Shown here: in pieces, positions 8,301 to 16,463 of the stretch
How positions within the stretch are numbered: position 1 is the first letter of the stretch
Layout: each line of letters starts with the position of its first letter
Assembly: GCA_017936785.1 (NCBI GenBank)
Contig: JAGBEV010000026.1
Span: forward strand, 62,001 to 126,000
Origin: Lachnospiraceae bacterium
GTDB taxonomy: Bacteria > Bacillota > Clostridia > Lachnospirales > Lachnospiraceae
Direction of reading: 5' to 3'
DNA: 64,000 nucleotides
Notes under the pieces: model-generated
Seen by the model: only the letters and a program-made list of their open reading frames with translations
Told to the model about the DNA's origin: nothing
Database searches by the model: none
Translations under genes and position numbers: made by a program

Positions 8301-8752
8301 TGAAAAAGAAAAAAACAATTCTATTTTTAACTGCTGTGCTGTCACTCCTTCTATTATCTGGATGCAGTATCGGGAACAAAATGAAGGATGGCTATTATAC
8401 CGCAGAAATGTCTGACTTTTCCCATGGCTGGAAAGAATATGTCTGTATTCTTGTGAAAAATGACAAGATCGTTTCCGCAGAGTTTAACGCCAAGGATGAA
8501 AGCGGATTTATAAAAGCATGGGATAATGAATACATGCGGAACATGGGTGCTGTTAATGGAACTTATCCCAATAAATATACCAGGGAATATGTCCAGCAGC
8601 TGATGGAAGGACAAAAAGGAACCAAGGTAGATATGGTAACCGGAGCAACTAGTTCTGGTGAAAATTTTGAGAAATTGATTTCTGCAGTAATCAAACAGGC
8701 GGAAAAGGGCAACTCTGCTGCAGCTATTGTAGAATCTGAACCAGAAGAATAA
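8300..8752 (+). CDS. FMN-binding (flavinylated) lipoprotein
   Basis: A 150-aa exported lipoprotein. The signal peptide ends in lipobox LLLSGC with Cys22 as the lipidated residue. The rest is one FMN-binding domain with a DMVTGATSSG motif (residues 111-120). Asp-x-x-Thr-Gly-Ala-Thr is the recognition motif for ApbE flavin transferase, with FMN attached to the final Thr (residue 117). Related proteins are RnfG/NqrC subunits and PplA-like extracellular electron carriers. The region around HGWKEYVCILVKNDKIVSAEFNAKDESG is typical of the stand-alone Gram-positive form. It is translationally coupled to the chemoreceptor. No apbE gene is in the window. Confidence 0.85.
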   Translation: MKKKKTILFLTAVLSLLLLSGCSIGNKMKDGYYTAEMSDFSHGWKEYVCILVKNDKIVSAEFNAKDESGFIKAWDNEYMRNMGAVNGTYPNKYTREYVQQLMEGQKGTKVDMVTGATSSGENFEKLISAVIKQAEKGNSAAAIVESEPEE

Positions 8753-8765
8753 AGAAAAGCTTAGA

Positions 8766-8794
8766 TATACAAAATCATTTATTTTCATTATAAT
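8766..8794 (+). promoter_or_regulatory. Promoter of the bacteriohemerythrin gene
   Basis: TATACA (8766-8771), a 17-base spacer and TATAAT (8789-8794) lie about 25 bp before the start codon and just behind the AGGAGG ribosome site. The gene can therefore be expressed apart from the chemoreceptor pair. Confidence 0.5.
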
Positions 8795-8819
8795 AGACAA
8801 AAACAGGAGGTATCTTTTT

Positions 8820-9242
8820 ATGACAATTGAATTTGATGAAAATCTAATTACAGGAAATGAAACAATTGATAATCAGCACAAGGAGCTGATTGAACGAATC
8901 AGACAATTTGTAAAAAGCTGTGAGAATGGAGATAGCAAGGTCAAAGCTATCAATATGCTGGATTATCTGGTGGAATACACCAATTTTCATTTTGCTGCCG
9001 AAGAAAAGCTGCAGGAAGAAGTGAATTACCCTGGTTTAAAACAGCATCAGAAAAAACACGAGGAATTCCGGAAAACGCTCCGGGATCTGGACGAATTTTT
9101 AGAGGAGTCGGAGGGTCCTACTGATGCATTTGTCAATCAGGTAGAAGCAAAAGTGGTAAATTGGTTATTTAACCATATCAAGACCTTTGACCGTTCGGTT
9201 GCGGAGTATATCTTCCTGCAGGATAATCCGGACCGTCTCTGA
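8820..9242 (+). CDS. Bacteriohemerythrin, di-iron oxygen-binding protein
   Basis: A 140-aa cytoplasmic four-helix protein that binds O2 reversibly at a di-iron centre. The ligand set is complete: His20 (DNQHKEL), His57 and Glu61 (FHFAAEEK), His76 and His80 (HQKKH), His119 and Asp124 (FNHIKTFD). Length is typical. AGGAGG lies nine bases before the ATG, and a terminator follows at 9273-9327. In an anaerobe it probably scavenges or senses oxygen, or carries it to a reductase. It follows the chemoreceptor and flavin lipoprotein, which hints at a redox or oxygen theme. Confidence 0.95.
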   Translation: MTIEFDENLITGNETIDNQHKELIERIRQFVKSCENGDSKVKAINMLDYLVEYTNFHFAAEEKLQEEVNYPGLKQHQKKHEEFRKTLRDLDEFLEESEGPTDAFVNQVEAKVVNWLFNHIKTFDRSVAEYIFLQDNPDRL

Positions 9243-9272
9243 TGATCTGATTTCTATTACTGAATACTTGAC

Positions 9273-9327
9273 AGAGCAGTCAGTAGATTTTTTAAATAAA
9301 CAAAATCTGCCGACTGCTCTCTTTTTT
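9273..9327 (+). terminator. Intrinsic terminator after the bacteriohemerythrin gene
   Basis: Arms AGAGCAGTC (9273-9281) and GACTGCTCT (9312-9320), with inner pairing AGATTTT/AAAATCT, are followed by CTTTTTT. It may also serve the convergent Csp-like gene. Confidence 0.8.
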
Positions 9328-9364
9328 ATCTTTTTCTCCTGCACTACTCTCATAACATCTCTAA

Positions 9365-11155
9365 TTAAACAGGTATACTATCTGCCACACACAGTGCTCC
9401 CCAGCCCTGTCGTGGAGACGGAACCGGTTCACCAGGCAGCGGTCTCGCTCCTTTTATCAGATATGCCTTTACTTTTTCCCCATACAGAAAAGGATCATTT
9501 CCTCTTACAATTCCCCATTCCATCAGTAACGCCGCACTTCCCGTCACAAACGGGGCAGCCATAGAGGTTCCGGTCCTGGCAGTATATCCTCCTCCAGGTG
9601 CTGCTGTCACTACTTCCACTCCCGGTGCCACCAGTGTCGGCATATTTCTTTTGTCTATAGTATTTCCTCTTCCCGAAAAAACAGCCAGCGTATCGTTATC
9701 CTGACGATACGCTCCCACCGTAATGACATTTCTGGCAGTGGAAGGAATCGTCAAAGTGCTTTCTGTTGTGGGACGGAGAAATCCGGTAGACATGCCAATA
9801 GCCTCTATTGTCGGCAGCCACATTTCCACTCTTCCATCTACAATCTTTTCTGGTATCAAAAGAATCCGCCAGATTCCCTCACTCAAAAACAACTCTCCCT
9901 CCGCCGGCAGCCATTCCAGATAGATTTCCTGGGTCTGTGTATAAGGAGTAGGTTCACCATAATATACCAGCAGTCGGTTTCCGGCCAGCCGGTATTCCTC
10001 TGAATTTCCCAGCCGGGGATCAATCTGCTGACGCATACCATTAGGTGCCTCAATAAATACCGCAAGATCATCTGCATAATTTTTCCAGATCTGTAAACTG
10101 ATATTTGTTTCATTCCCAGCCATAGCAAACGGTACCGCTTCCATTTGGGTTTCCAACATGACCTGTACATGGTGTCTCGCATCCCCCTCATTTCCCGATG
10201 CGATTACAATAACATTTTTCCACACACCAGATAAATCTGAAATATAACTTTCAAACAGAGACTGTCCATCATGGGCACCGTAATTATTTCCAAAGCTAAG
10301 ATTCATGGATACGGGCATCTGGAGCTGGACTGCTTTTCTGACAATATAATCCAAAGCTTCCATCACTTCCGTAGTTCGCGGAAAACCTTCCTGTGTCACT
10401 CCCAGTTTTACAAGTATCAGCGGACTTTCTATGGCAACACCCCGGTAACGGTTTCCTGCCGAACCTCTTCCATTTCCCGCCGCAATCCCTGCCACTGCTG
10501 TCCCATGACCAGAACCAGTTTCAGCAGGACGGTAAACTCCCTCTGGCTGCTGCCCCTGTAATAGCTGATTTAATATTTCCTGTGTAAATTCCACTCCGGT
10601 TCCATATCTTTCCGGTGCACGAAGAATACTGTCCTCACTTGCCGTTCCTGTCTGATCCCACAAATATAAAATACGTGTACTGCCATCTGGATTTAAGAAA
10701 GATGGATGGGAAATATCGATGCCGGAATCAACAATACCTACCAGGATTCCCTGCCCAGTCAATCCTGTTCTTTGACCTGCCATTCCTGCCTGGCTGCCTC
10801 CACTTCCCTGAACAGAAGTAATGCAGGATACACTACGTCCCACATCCAGAGAAAAATAGAGCTGTTTTGGCTTTTCCACATACTGGATCTGTGGAAGCGC
10901 AGCAAGCTGATCAACGCTGCCTTCCGGAACACGGATAATACCATACTGGTTAAACAACGGAATTGCCTGGCTTCCAGTGACAGCTTCCTCCACCGCTTCC
11001 AGTTCTCCGGTATATTTTACAATAACCCTCCATGTTTTTTCCTGTGCGTCATACCCCGTTCCCAGTTCCCTGCTCTGTTCCCTTTCCTCCACTGGTATGT
11101 CAATTGCCAGATTCAGTGTAGAATCCAGCTTTTGATTATTCTCCATAACATTCAC
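9365..11155 (-). CDS. Csp-like subtilisin-family serine protease (S8)
   Basis: A 596-aa S8 peptidase without signal peptide. It has an N-terminal prodomain (to about residue 105), then a catalytic domain with Asp143 (VGIVDSGIDISHPSF), His217 (GSGHGTAVAG), oxyanion Asn322 (IASGNEG) and Ser531 (GTSMAAPFV). About 130 residues inserted between the Asn and Ser segments match the jellyroll domain typical of clostridial Csp proteases. Csp proteases cut pro-SleC to start cortex hydrolysis during germination, and a split sleC-type gene lies about 4 kb away, but many Lachnospiraceae carry several Csp-like proteases, so the substrate is inferred. The in-frame ATG three codons in (11146) is an alternative start; the ribosome site GGAAGGGTGA could serve either. 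Confidence 0.88.
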   Translation of the reverse strand: MNVMENNQKLDSTLNLAIDIPVEEREQSRELGTGYDAQEKTWRVIVKYTGELEAVEEAVTGSQAIPLFNQYGIIRVPEGSVDQLAALPQIQYVEKPKQLYFSLDVGRSVSCITSVQGSGGSQAGMAGQRTGLTGQGILVGIVDSGIDISHPSFLNPDGSTRILYLWDQTGTASEDSILRAPERYGTGVEFTQEILNQLLQGQQPEGVYRPAETGSGHGTAVAGIAAGNGRGSAGNRYRGVAIESPLILVKLGVTQEGFPRTTEVMEALDYIVRKAVQLQMPVSMNLSFGNNYGAHDGQSLFESYISDLSGVWKNVIVIASGNEGDARHHVQVMLETQMEAVPFAMAGNETNISLQIWKNYADDLAVFIEAPNGMRQQIDPRLGNSEEYRLAGNRLLVYYGEPTPYTQTQEIYLEWLPAEGELFLSEGIWRILLIPEKIVDGRVEMWLPTIEAIGMSTGFLRPTTESTLTIPSTARNVITVGAYRQDNDTLAVFSGRGNTIDKRNMPTLVAPGVEVVTAAPGGGYTARTGTSMAAPFVTGSAALLMEWGIVRGNDPFLYGEKVKAYLIKGARPLPGEPVPSPRQGWGALCVADSIPV

Positions 11156-11281
11156 CCTTCCTTATGTCTTGTCTTCTATTCTATGACTCTCTGTTAAAAG
11201 AAATCACTTTATATCAATAGACTTTTTCTGACAAAGAAAGTATAATTATACTAACATATAAAATACGATAAGGAGAATATT

Positions 11282-12634
11282 ATGGGATTAATCAAAGCAA
11301 TTTCAGGCGCAATCAAAGGGGTTACCGCCGACCAGTGGAAAGAATATTTTTATTGTGACTCATTGGAAGCAGATGTATTGGTAACCAAAGGACGTAGAAG
11401 AAACAACAGTAAATTTGGAACAAGCAACAAAGGAAATGATAATATCATCAGCAATGGTTCTGTTATAGCCGTCAATGAAGGCCAGTGTATGATCATCGTT
11501 GACCAGGGTAAAGTTGTTGAATTCTGTGCTGAGGCAGGAGAATTCATGTACGATACCTCTACCGAACCAAGTCTGTTGTATGGTGATTTGGGCGAAAATA
11601 TCGGAAAGACCTTCACAGCCATTGGCAAGCGTTTTACTTTTGGTGGTGATACCGGCAAGGACCAGAGAGTTTATTTCTTCAATACAAAGGAAATCATGGG
11701 GAATAAATACGGCACTGCCAATCCGGTTCCTTTCCGTGTCGTAGATACCAATATTGGCTTAGATGTAGATATTTCTGTCCGTTGCAATGGAGAGTATTCC
11801 TACCAGATTTTTGACCCGATTCTTTTCTATACCAATGTCTGCGGAAATATTACAGATGAATATACAAGAGACAATATTGACAGTCAGCTAAAATCTGAGT
11901 TGATGACTGCTTTACAGCCAGCCTTTGCACAAATTTCCGCTATGGGAATTCGTTACAGCGCAGTACCTGCCCACACTATGGAGGTTGCAGATGCATTAAA
12001 TAAAATATTGTCTGAAAAATGGGGACAGCTTCGCGGTATCAGGATTGTTTCTTTCGGTGTAAACACTATTAAAGCATCCGAAGAAGACGAAGAAATGATC
12101 AAGGAGCTGCAAAAAACTGCTGTAATGCGCAATCCAAACATGGCAGCTGCTACCCTGGTGGGTGCACAGGCTGAGGCTATGAAGGCTGCTGCTTCCAACA
12201 CCTCCACAGGTCCAATGATGGCATTTGCCGGCATGAATATGGCAAATAATGCAGGCGGTATGGATGCCAATTCTTTATTTACAATGGGTCAGCAGCAGAA
12301 TACTCCACCAGTAGCTCCTGCTCCTGCAGCTCCAAATCCTGCCCCATCACCAGCTCCTGCAGCTGACTCCTGGACCTGTTCCTGCGGCAAGGTCAATCAT
12401 GGCAAATTCTGTGTAGAATGCGGTACTCCAAAACTCGTTCCACAAGCTGGCTGGACATGCTCCTGCGGTGCTGTAAACCAGGGTAAATTCTGTCCGGAAT
12501 GTGGTGCGAAAAAACCTGCCGGTGCACCTTTATATAAATGTGACAAGTGTGGATGGCAGCCAGAGGACCCACACAAGCCACCGAAATTCTGCCCGGAATG
12601 TGGCGATATCTTCGATGAAAATGATATACAGTAA
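11282..12634 (+). CDS. SPFH-domain protein with C-terminal zinc ribbons (YdjI-like)
   Basis: A 450-aa protein. Residues 1-290 match the SPFH/band-7 type seen in Bacillus YdjI (KGVTADQWKEYFYCDSLEAD, IIVDQGKVVEFCAEAGEF, VDTNIGLDVDISVRCNGEYSY). An Ala/Met-rich and Pro-Ala linker (about 290-362) joins three zinc ribbons, each with paired Cys (CSCG/CVECG, CSCG/CPECG, CDKC/CPECG). SPFH proteins scaffold membrane microdomains, and in Bacillus this family works with the PspA-YdjG-YdjH membrane-stress system. AAGGAGAATATT precedes the ATG. Two further members of that system follow, so the three form an operon. No PspA is adjacent. Confidence 0.88.
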   Translation: MGLIKAISGAIKGVTADQWKEYFYCDSLEADVLVTKGRRRNNSKFGTSNKGNDNIISNGSVIAVNEGQCMIIVDQGKVVEFCAEAGEFMYDTSTEPSLLYGDLGENIGKTFTAIGKRFTFGGDTGKDQRVYFFNTKEIMGNKYGTANPVPFRVVDTNIGLDVDISVRCNGEYSYQIFDPILFYTNVCGNITDEYTRDNIDSQLKSELMTALQPAFAQISAMGIRYSAVPAHTMEVADALNKILSEKWGQLRGIRIVSFGVNTIKASEEDEEMIKELQKTAVMRNPNMAAATLVGAQAEAMKAAASNTSTGPMMAFAGMNMANNAGGMDANSLFTMGQQQNTPPVAPAPAAPNPAPSPAPAADSWTCSCGKVNHGKFCVECGTPKLVPQAGWTCSCGAVNQGKFCPECGAKKPAGAPLYKCDKCGWQPEDPHKPPKFCPECGDIFDENDIQ

Positions 12635-12645
12635 GGAGAAGCTTT

Positions 12646-13761
12646 ATGGACGATATAAATGACAAGAACATCGTAGAAACCAACGAAGAAACCGACAAAA
12701 AATGTCCTCAGTGCGGTGGCGTGATGGACTTTAATCCTGCCACAGGTAATCTGAAGTGCCCCTATTGTGATTATGAAGAAATTATTCAGATACAGAAGGA
12801 GGAGCCAAAGAAAGCAGAGGAATTAGATTTTTATGCAGCAGAGCATACTGCCAATAAGAACTGGGGGACGGAAACAAAAACCGTCCTCTGTAATGCATGC
12901 GGTGCCCAGTCCATTTATGATGCATTACAGACCTCTGCAGTTTGCCCATTCTGTGGCTCCAATCAGGTTATGGATGCTAACAGCCAGGATACGATTGCTC
13001 CCGGTGGTGTCGTCCCATTCCGTATTAGCGACAAAGAAGCTTCTGAATTATTTAAAAAATGGATCAAAAGGAGATGGTTTTGTCCGAAACTTGCCAAGGA
13101 CAGTGCAAAGCCAAAGCGTTTTAACGGGATTTACCTGCCATATTGGACCTTCGATGCAGACACCTACTCCTCTTATCATGGTGATTACGGCATTGACCAT
13201 AAAAGAAAAGATCGGGAGGGCAATATCCATATTGAGACAGATTGGCACAGAACCTCCGGTTCATACAGAGAATTTATCAACGATGAACTGGTACTTGCCT
13301 CCTCAAACCACGACATGTCCATACTTCACAAGCTGGAGCCATTTGATACTGAAAATAACAAGGCATACAAACCCGAATATATTGCCGGCTTCGTTGCAGA
13401 ACGGTATTCTCTCGGTCTGAAAGATGCATGGAATACTGCCATGATATCCATCAGGGCAAAATTAAAACATCATATATCCGATAAGATCCAAAGAGAGCAT
13501 CATGCAGACCATGTCCGCAATGTAAATCTCAGAACCGATTACAGTGACATCACCTATAAATACCTGCTGCTGCCCATCTGGATATCCAATTTTAAATACA
13601 ATGACAAGGTATATCAGTTTATGGTAAATGGACAAACCGGTAAGGTTGCAGGAAAGACACCTGTCTCTATTCCAAAGGTTGTTATTACTGTAATCGGAAT
13701 CATTGCAATTATCGCAATTCTGTATTATCTTGACATTTTAAATTTTGATATGTTTTATTAA
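12646..13761 (+). CDS. TFIIB-type zinc-ribbon membrane protein (YdjG-like)
   Basis: A 371-aa protein starting 11 bp after the SPFH gene (AAGGAG, then ATG). It has one zinc ribbon near residue 20 (CPQCGG, CPYCDY) and another near residue 85 (CNACGA, CPFCGS), a large middle domain with YLPYWTFDADTYSSYHGDYG, and a C-terminal membrane helix (about 342-362). The layout matches Bacillus YdjG, a membrane partner of PspA and YdjH. Its molecular role here is inferred from the family. Confidence 0.82.
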   Translation: MDDINDKNIVETNEETDKKCPQCGGVMDFNPATGNLKCPYCDYEEIIQIQKEEPKKAEELDFYAAEHTANKNWGTETKTVLCNACGAQSIYDALQTSAVCPFCGSNQVMDANSQDTIAPGGVVPFRISDKEASELFKKWIKRRWFCPKLAKDSAKPKRFNGIYLPYWTFDADTYSSYHGDYGIDHKRKDREGNIHIETDWHRTSGSYREFINDELVLASSNHDMSILHKLEPFDTENNKAYKPEYIAGFVAERYSLGLKDAWNTAMISIRAKLKHHISDKIQREHHADHVRNVNLRTDYSDITYKYLLLPIWISNFKYNDKVYQFMVNGQTGKVAGKTPVSIPKVVITVIGIIAIIAILYYLDILNFDMFY

Positions 13762-13782
13762 AGGATTTTTTCAAAAAATCCT
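13762..13782 (+). terminator. Short A/T hairpin between the zinc-ribbon and Tim44-like genes
   Basis: AGGATTTTTT and AAAAAATCCT pair around a single C directly after the upstream stop. It could attenuate transcription into the next gene, but the arms are A/T-rich and no long T-run follows. Confidence 0.3.
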
Positions 13783-13806
13783 CATCAGGAACTATATGGA
13801 GGCATT

Positions 13807-14568
13807 ATGAATTACATACCTGTCATTATTATTTTAGTACTGCTTCTGACTATCATTCTTGCCATTTTTTGTGGTATAAGCTATGTAAAACACAAGACAA
13901 AAGAATTATCCCGTACCATTTTTGGTACAGAAAGTCTTTCTGCCGGTGCCCAGCAGATGAAACGGGAATACGCCACAACTCCAAAATCAGTCTCCGCCAT
14001 GACAAGTCTGCTTCTCCCTAAAATTGTATCTGACTTCCCGGATTTCCAGTATGACGAGATGAAAGAGCGGGCAGAAAATCTATTAACACAGTATCTGCGG
14101 GCAGTGACACAGAGAAATGCTGCCATTTTAACAGACGGAAATACAGAGCTGAAACAGCAGCTGGATAATCATATCCAAATGCTTTCTGTTCAGGACCTGC
14201 AGGAACATTTTGACCAGATTAAAATACACCGTACAGAGATCAACCAGTACCGAAAAACTGATGGAAGATGTATTATCACCTTCCAGTCCGCTTTAGAATG
14301 TTACCATTACATCACAGAGCCTTCCTCGGCAATAAAGGAAGGCTCCAGGGATTACAAATATCAAACAAAATACAATACGGATCTAATCTATATTCAGGAC
14401 CGGAATCTGGTAGAAAATGAGCTGGATAACGCACTAGGTGTCAACTGCCCCAACTGCGGAGCCCCTCTTTCTTCTCTTGGTGCAAAAAAATGCGAATACT
14501 GTGGCACACCGGTAATCGAAATCAATATCCATGCCTGGTCCTTTAGCAATGTAGAAGAAATCCGGTAA
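13807..14568 (+). CDS. Tim44-like membrane protein with C-terminal zinc ribbon (YdjH-like)
   Basis: A 253-aa protein with an N-terminal membrane helix (about residues 4-27), a Tim44/NTF2-like middle domain (PKIVSDFPDFQYDEMKERAE, LQEHFDQIKIHRTEINQY) and a terminal zinc ribbon (CPNCGAPL, CEYCGTPV). Length and plan match Bacillus YdjH (about 254 aa). GGAGG is four bases before the ATG. It completes the SPFH, zinc-ribbon and Tim44 trio. It ends four bases before the stop of the convergent dUTPase gene. Confidence 0.8.
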   Translation: MNYIPVIIILVLLLTIILAIFCGISYVKHKTKELSRTIFGTESLSAGAQQMKREYATTPKSVSAMTSLLLPKIVSDFPDFQYDEMKERAENLLTQYLRAVTQRNAAILTDGNTELKQQLDNHIQMLSVQDLQEHFDQIKIHRTEINQYRKTDGRCIITFQSALECYHYITEPSSAIKEGSRDYKYQTKYNTDLIYIQDRNLVENELDNALGVNCPNCGAPLSSLGAKKCEYCGTPVIEINIHAWSFSNVEEIR

Positions 14569-14572
14569 GCAA

Positions 14573-15007
14573 TCACTGCTTTCCGGTGCTTCCAAAGCCA
14601 CCTCTGTCAGCCCCCTCCAGCTTCTCAACAATATCAAACTGGATGCGGGGCTGATTTTTCATAATTCGAAACTGGCAGATACGGTCATTCACATGAATGG
14701 TTGTATCTCTCATGGCAATAACGGGCATTCTCCACATATCGTTGTCTCCACAATACGAACCATCCACTATGCCACAGTGATTTGCCTGTATGATACCAAA
14801 ATTTTTGTATGTACTGCTCCGCGGCACAATATGTGCCTCATATCCCTCCGGCAGTTCCATGGCAACGCCAAGGGGAATCAGCTTAAATTCTCCCTGCTTC
14901 AGCGTAATCTCCTCAGATGCTCTCAGATCGATCCAGTCAGACTTTCCGTCAATATACTCCAGTTTATCGATCTGGTCAGTAAAATATTTAATTTTAATCA
15001 TTTCCAT
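14573..15007 (-). CDS. dut: dUTP diphosphatase (trimeric dUTPase)
   Basis: A 144-aa enzyme that hydrolyses dUTP to dUMP and pyrophosphate, keeping uracil out of DNA and supplying dTMP synthesis. Motifs in order: DLRA (1), [12 protein letters not shown] (2), [17 protein letters not shown] (3, with the catalytic Asp), [11 protein letters not shown] (4) and GGFGSTGK (5). Motif 3 is longer than in the standard bacterial enzyme and resembles the Clostridium/phage-like branch. GAGGGAAAAAA precedes the ATG. It stands alone, tail to tail with the YdjH-like gene. Confidence 0.93.
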   Translation of the reverse strand: MEMIKIKYFTDQIDKLEYIDGKSDWIDLRASEEITLKQGEFKLIPLGVAMELPEGYEAHIVPRSSTYKNFGIIQANHCGIVDGSYCGDNDMWRMPVIAMRDTTIHVNDRICQFRIMKNQPRIQFDIVEKLEGADRGGFGSTGKQ

Positions 15008-15175
15008 TTTTTTCCCTCATTTCTTGCACTGCCTTGTTGAACAGAATATTGCTTGTGCCGCAGCACAGGCACAAACCCTCTGAGAAGCAAAGCTAACCCA
15101 GATTTCTTATCATCCATCATATCATACTCATGGAAATTATCCAATCAGAAATCATTCACACATCCTCTCTGTCCT

Positions 15176-15183
15176 CATACTAT
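15176..15183 (+). promoter_or_regulatory. Possible sporulation-type -10 element upstream of sleC
   Basis: CATACTAT lies 40 bp before the sleC start and resembles the -10 of sigma-E or sigma-G promoters. No convincing -35 match was found at the right distance, so this is weak. Confidence 0.25.
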
Positions 15184-15223
15184 AATATGAAATATATTGT
15201 TTCCCAAACAGAAAGGATTTTCT

Positions 15224-15733
15224 ATGTCAAATCCACTTTCTATGCAGCAGGACCGCCCGGATACCGGTCTGTTACAGGTCAATGTCAATTCTATCCTTGG
15301 TTCCCGTGCCATTGCCGGAGCAACGATACAAATTTTCGATAACAGCCAGCCAGAAGATATACTGGAAGAAGTCACTACCGATGTAAACGGCCAAAGCGAA
15401 GAGATCTCCCTGCCGGCACCGCCACTGGAATACAGTATGGAGCCAAGTGCCCAGCAGCCATATTCTGTATTTAATATCAGGATTACGGCTCCCGGTTATG
15501 AATCGGTTGAAATATCCGGTGCGGAAATCCTCTCCGGTCAAACGGCACTGCAAAATATAGTATTAATGCCGATGAAAGATGCACTGGGAACCAGTGAAGA
15601 ACTGTTTGTCATCCCACCTCATACGCTATATGGAGATTATCCTCCCAAAATAGCAGAAAATGAAATCAAAACCGTTAGTGAAACCGGTGAGATCGTACTT
15701 AGCCGTGTGGTAATCCCCTCTGGTGTGCGATAA
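15224..15733 (+). CDS. sleC: 5' part of an interrupted sleC-type spore cortex-lytic enzyme gene
   Basis: Codons 1-165 (15224-15718) encode the N-terminal pro-region of a SleC-type protein; four more codons (Ser-Gly-Val-Arg) and the TAA at 15731-15733 come from the inserted element. The start is the ATG six bases after AAAGGA; an earlier in-frame ATG at 15197 lacks a ribosome site. Recognisable segments are LLQVNVNSILGSRAIAGATI, a Gly/Pro-rich repeat-like domain, HTLYGDYPPKIAE, and SRVVIP at the break. In SleC proteins the Val-Val-x-Pro is followed directly by Glu-Tyr-x-x-Val-His-Asp-Gly, which is found at 20930. As it stands this fragment has no catalytic domain. See 15719-20929 and 20930-21700. 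Confidence 0.9.
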   Translation: MSNPLSMQQDRPDTGLLQVNVNSILGSRAIAGATIQIFDNSQPEDILEEVTTDVNGQSEEISLPAPPLEYSMEPSAQQPYSVFNIRITAPGYESVEISGAEILSGQTALQNIVLMPMKDALGTSEELFVIPPHTLYGDYPPKIAENEIKTVSETGEIVLSRVVIPSGVR

Positions 15734-16463
15734 AATGGCGCAAGGTGGACGTATCCCATTTTTTTACCTTGTCTGGATTCTGAAACATCTCTCCACTTTT
15801 CCGATACTCTCCCGGCGGATTGATTCCCCGCTCCTGCAATTGTACCTGGATTTCCTCTAAACTGTGCCCCTGCTGTTTCCTCTTACAGATCCATCGGACA
15901 ACTGCCATGGTTTTTTTCTCCTCTATAAGCAATCTTTTTCCATTCTGCCATATTATTTCATATCCATATGGTGCAACACTCCCCAGATAATTTCCTTCCT
16001 TCTTCTTCTGCTGTTTGACCAGATGTACTTTTCGTCCGATATCCTTTGCATACCACTCATTCATCAGATTTCTCATGCTTCCCTCCAGACTTCCCGGAAG
16101 TCCAGTCAAACTATCATAACCATCACTGATACATACCAGACGGATTCCCCATAGAGGAAACAGCTTTTCTATATATTCTCCCGTTTTCAGATAGTCCCTG
16201 CCCAGTCTGGAATAGTCCTTACAGACAATACACTGGATTCTATGCTCCTCGGCGTCCTTTATCATCTGTAGAAATCCCGGACGTGTAAAGCCGGTCCCAC
16301 TATAACCCTGGTCAATATAACACCGGTATTCCTCCAGCTCTGTTCCCTGTTGAGAATGCCTCTGCATCCAGGTTCTTGCCAATAAGATCTGATTTTCAAT
16401 GCTGTTATCTTTCTCATTGCCATGCTCAACCGAAATCCTTGCATAAATTCCCACCTGCTGCAT
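15699..16463 (-). CDS. Serine recombinase 2 of the sleC element (short form)
   Basis: A 254-aa site-specific recombinase. The resolvase domain has catalytic Ser11 (YARISVEHG), NSIENQ, the GTGFTRPGF loop and CKDYSRLGRDYLKTGEYIE. The start of the recombinase (DNA-binding) domain follows (GSVAPYGYEI, WDTSTLRHFIAHQ), but the protein ends there; zinc-ribbon and coiled-coil parts of large serine recombinases are missing. The start is the ATG at 16463, nine bases after GGAGG and overlapping the stop of recombinase 1 (TGATG). The frame could extend to a GTG at 16514. The last codons lie beyond the CCCC core, so its tail (Arg-Gly-Leu-Pro-His-Gly) is partly encoded by sleC and would become Arg-Gly-Leu-Val-Tyr-Val in an excised circle. 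Confidence 0.9.
   Translation of the reverse strand: MQQVGIYARISVEHGNEKDNSIENQILLARTWMQRHSQQGTELEEYRCYIDQGYSGTGFTRPGFLQMIKDAEEHRIQCIVCKDYSRLGRDYLKTGEYIEKLFPLWGIRLVCISDGYDSLTGLPGSLEGSMRNLMNEWYAKDIGRKVHLVKQQKKKEGNYLGSVAPYGYEIIWQNGKRLLIEEKKTMAVVRWICKRKQQGHSLEEIQVQLQERGINPPGEYRKSGEMFQNPDKVKKWDTSTLRHFIAHQRGLPHG
15707..15730 (+). other. attL: left junction of the sleC element
   Basis: Host side GTGGTAAT, then core CCCC (15715-15718), then element arm CTGGTGTGCG (15720-15729). The arm is the inverse of the right-end arm at 20915-20924 with nine of ten bases matching. The dinucleotide CC at 15716-15717 is at the symmetry centre, as expected for the two-base overlap of serine recombinases. Confidence 0.8.
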
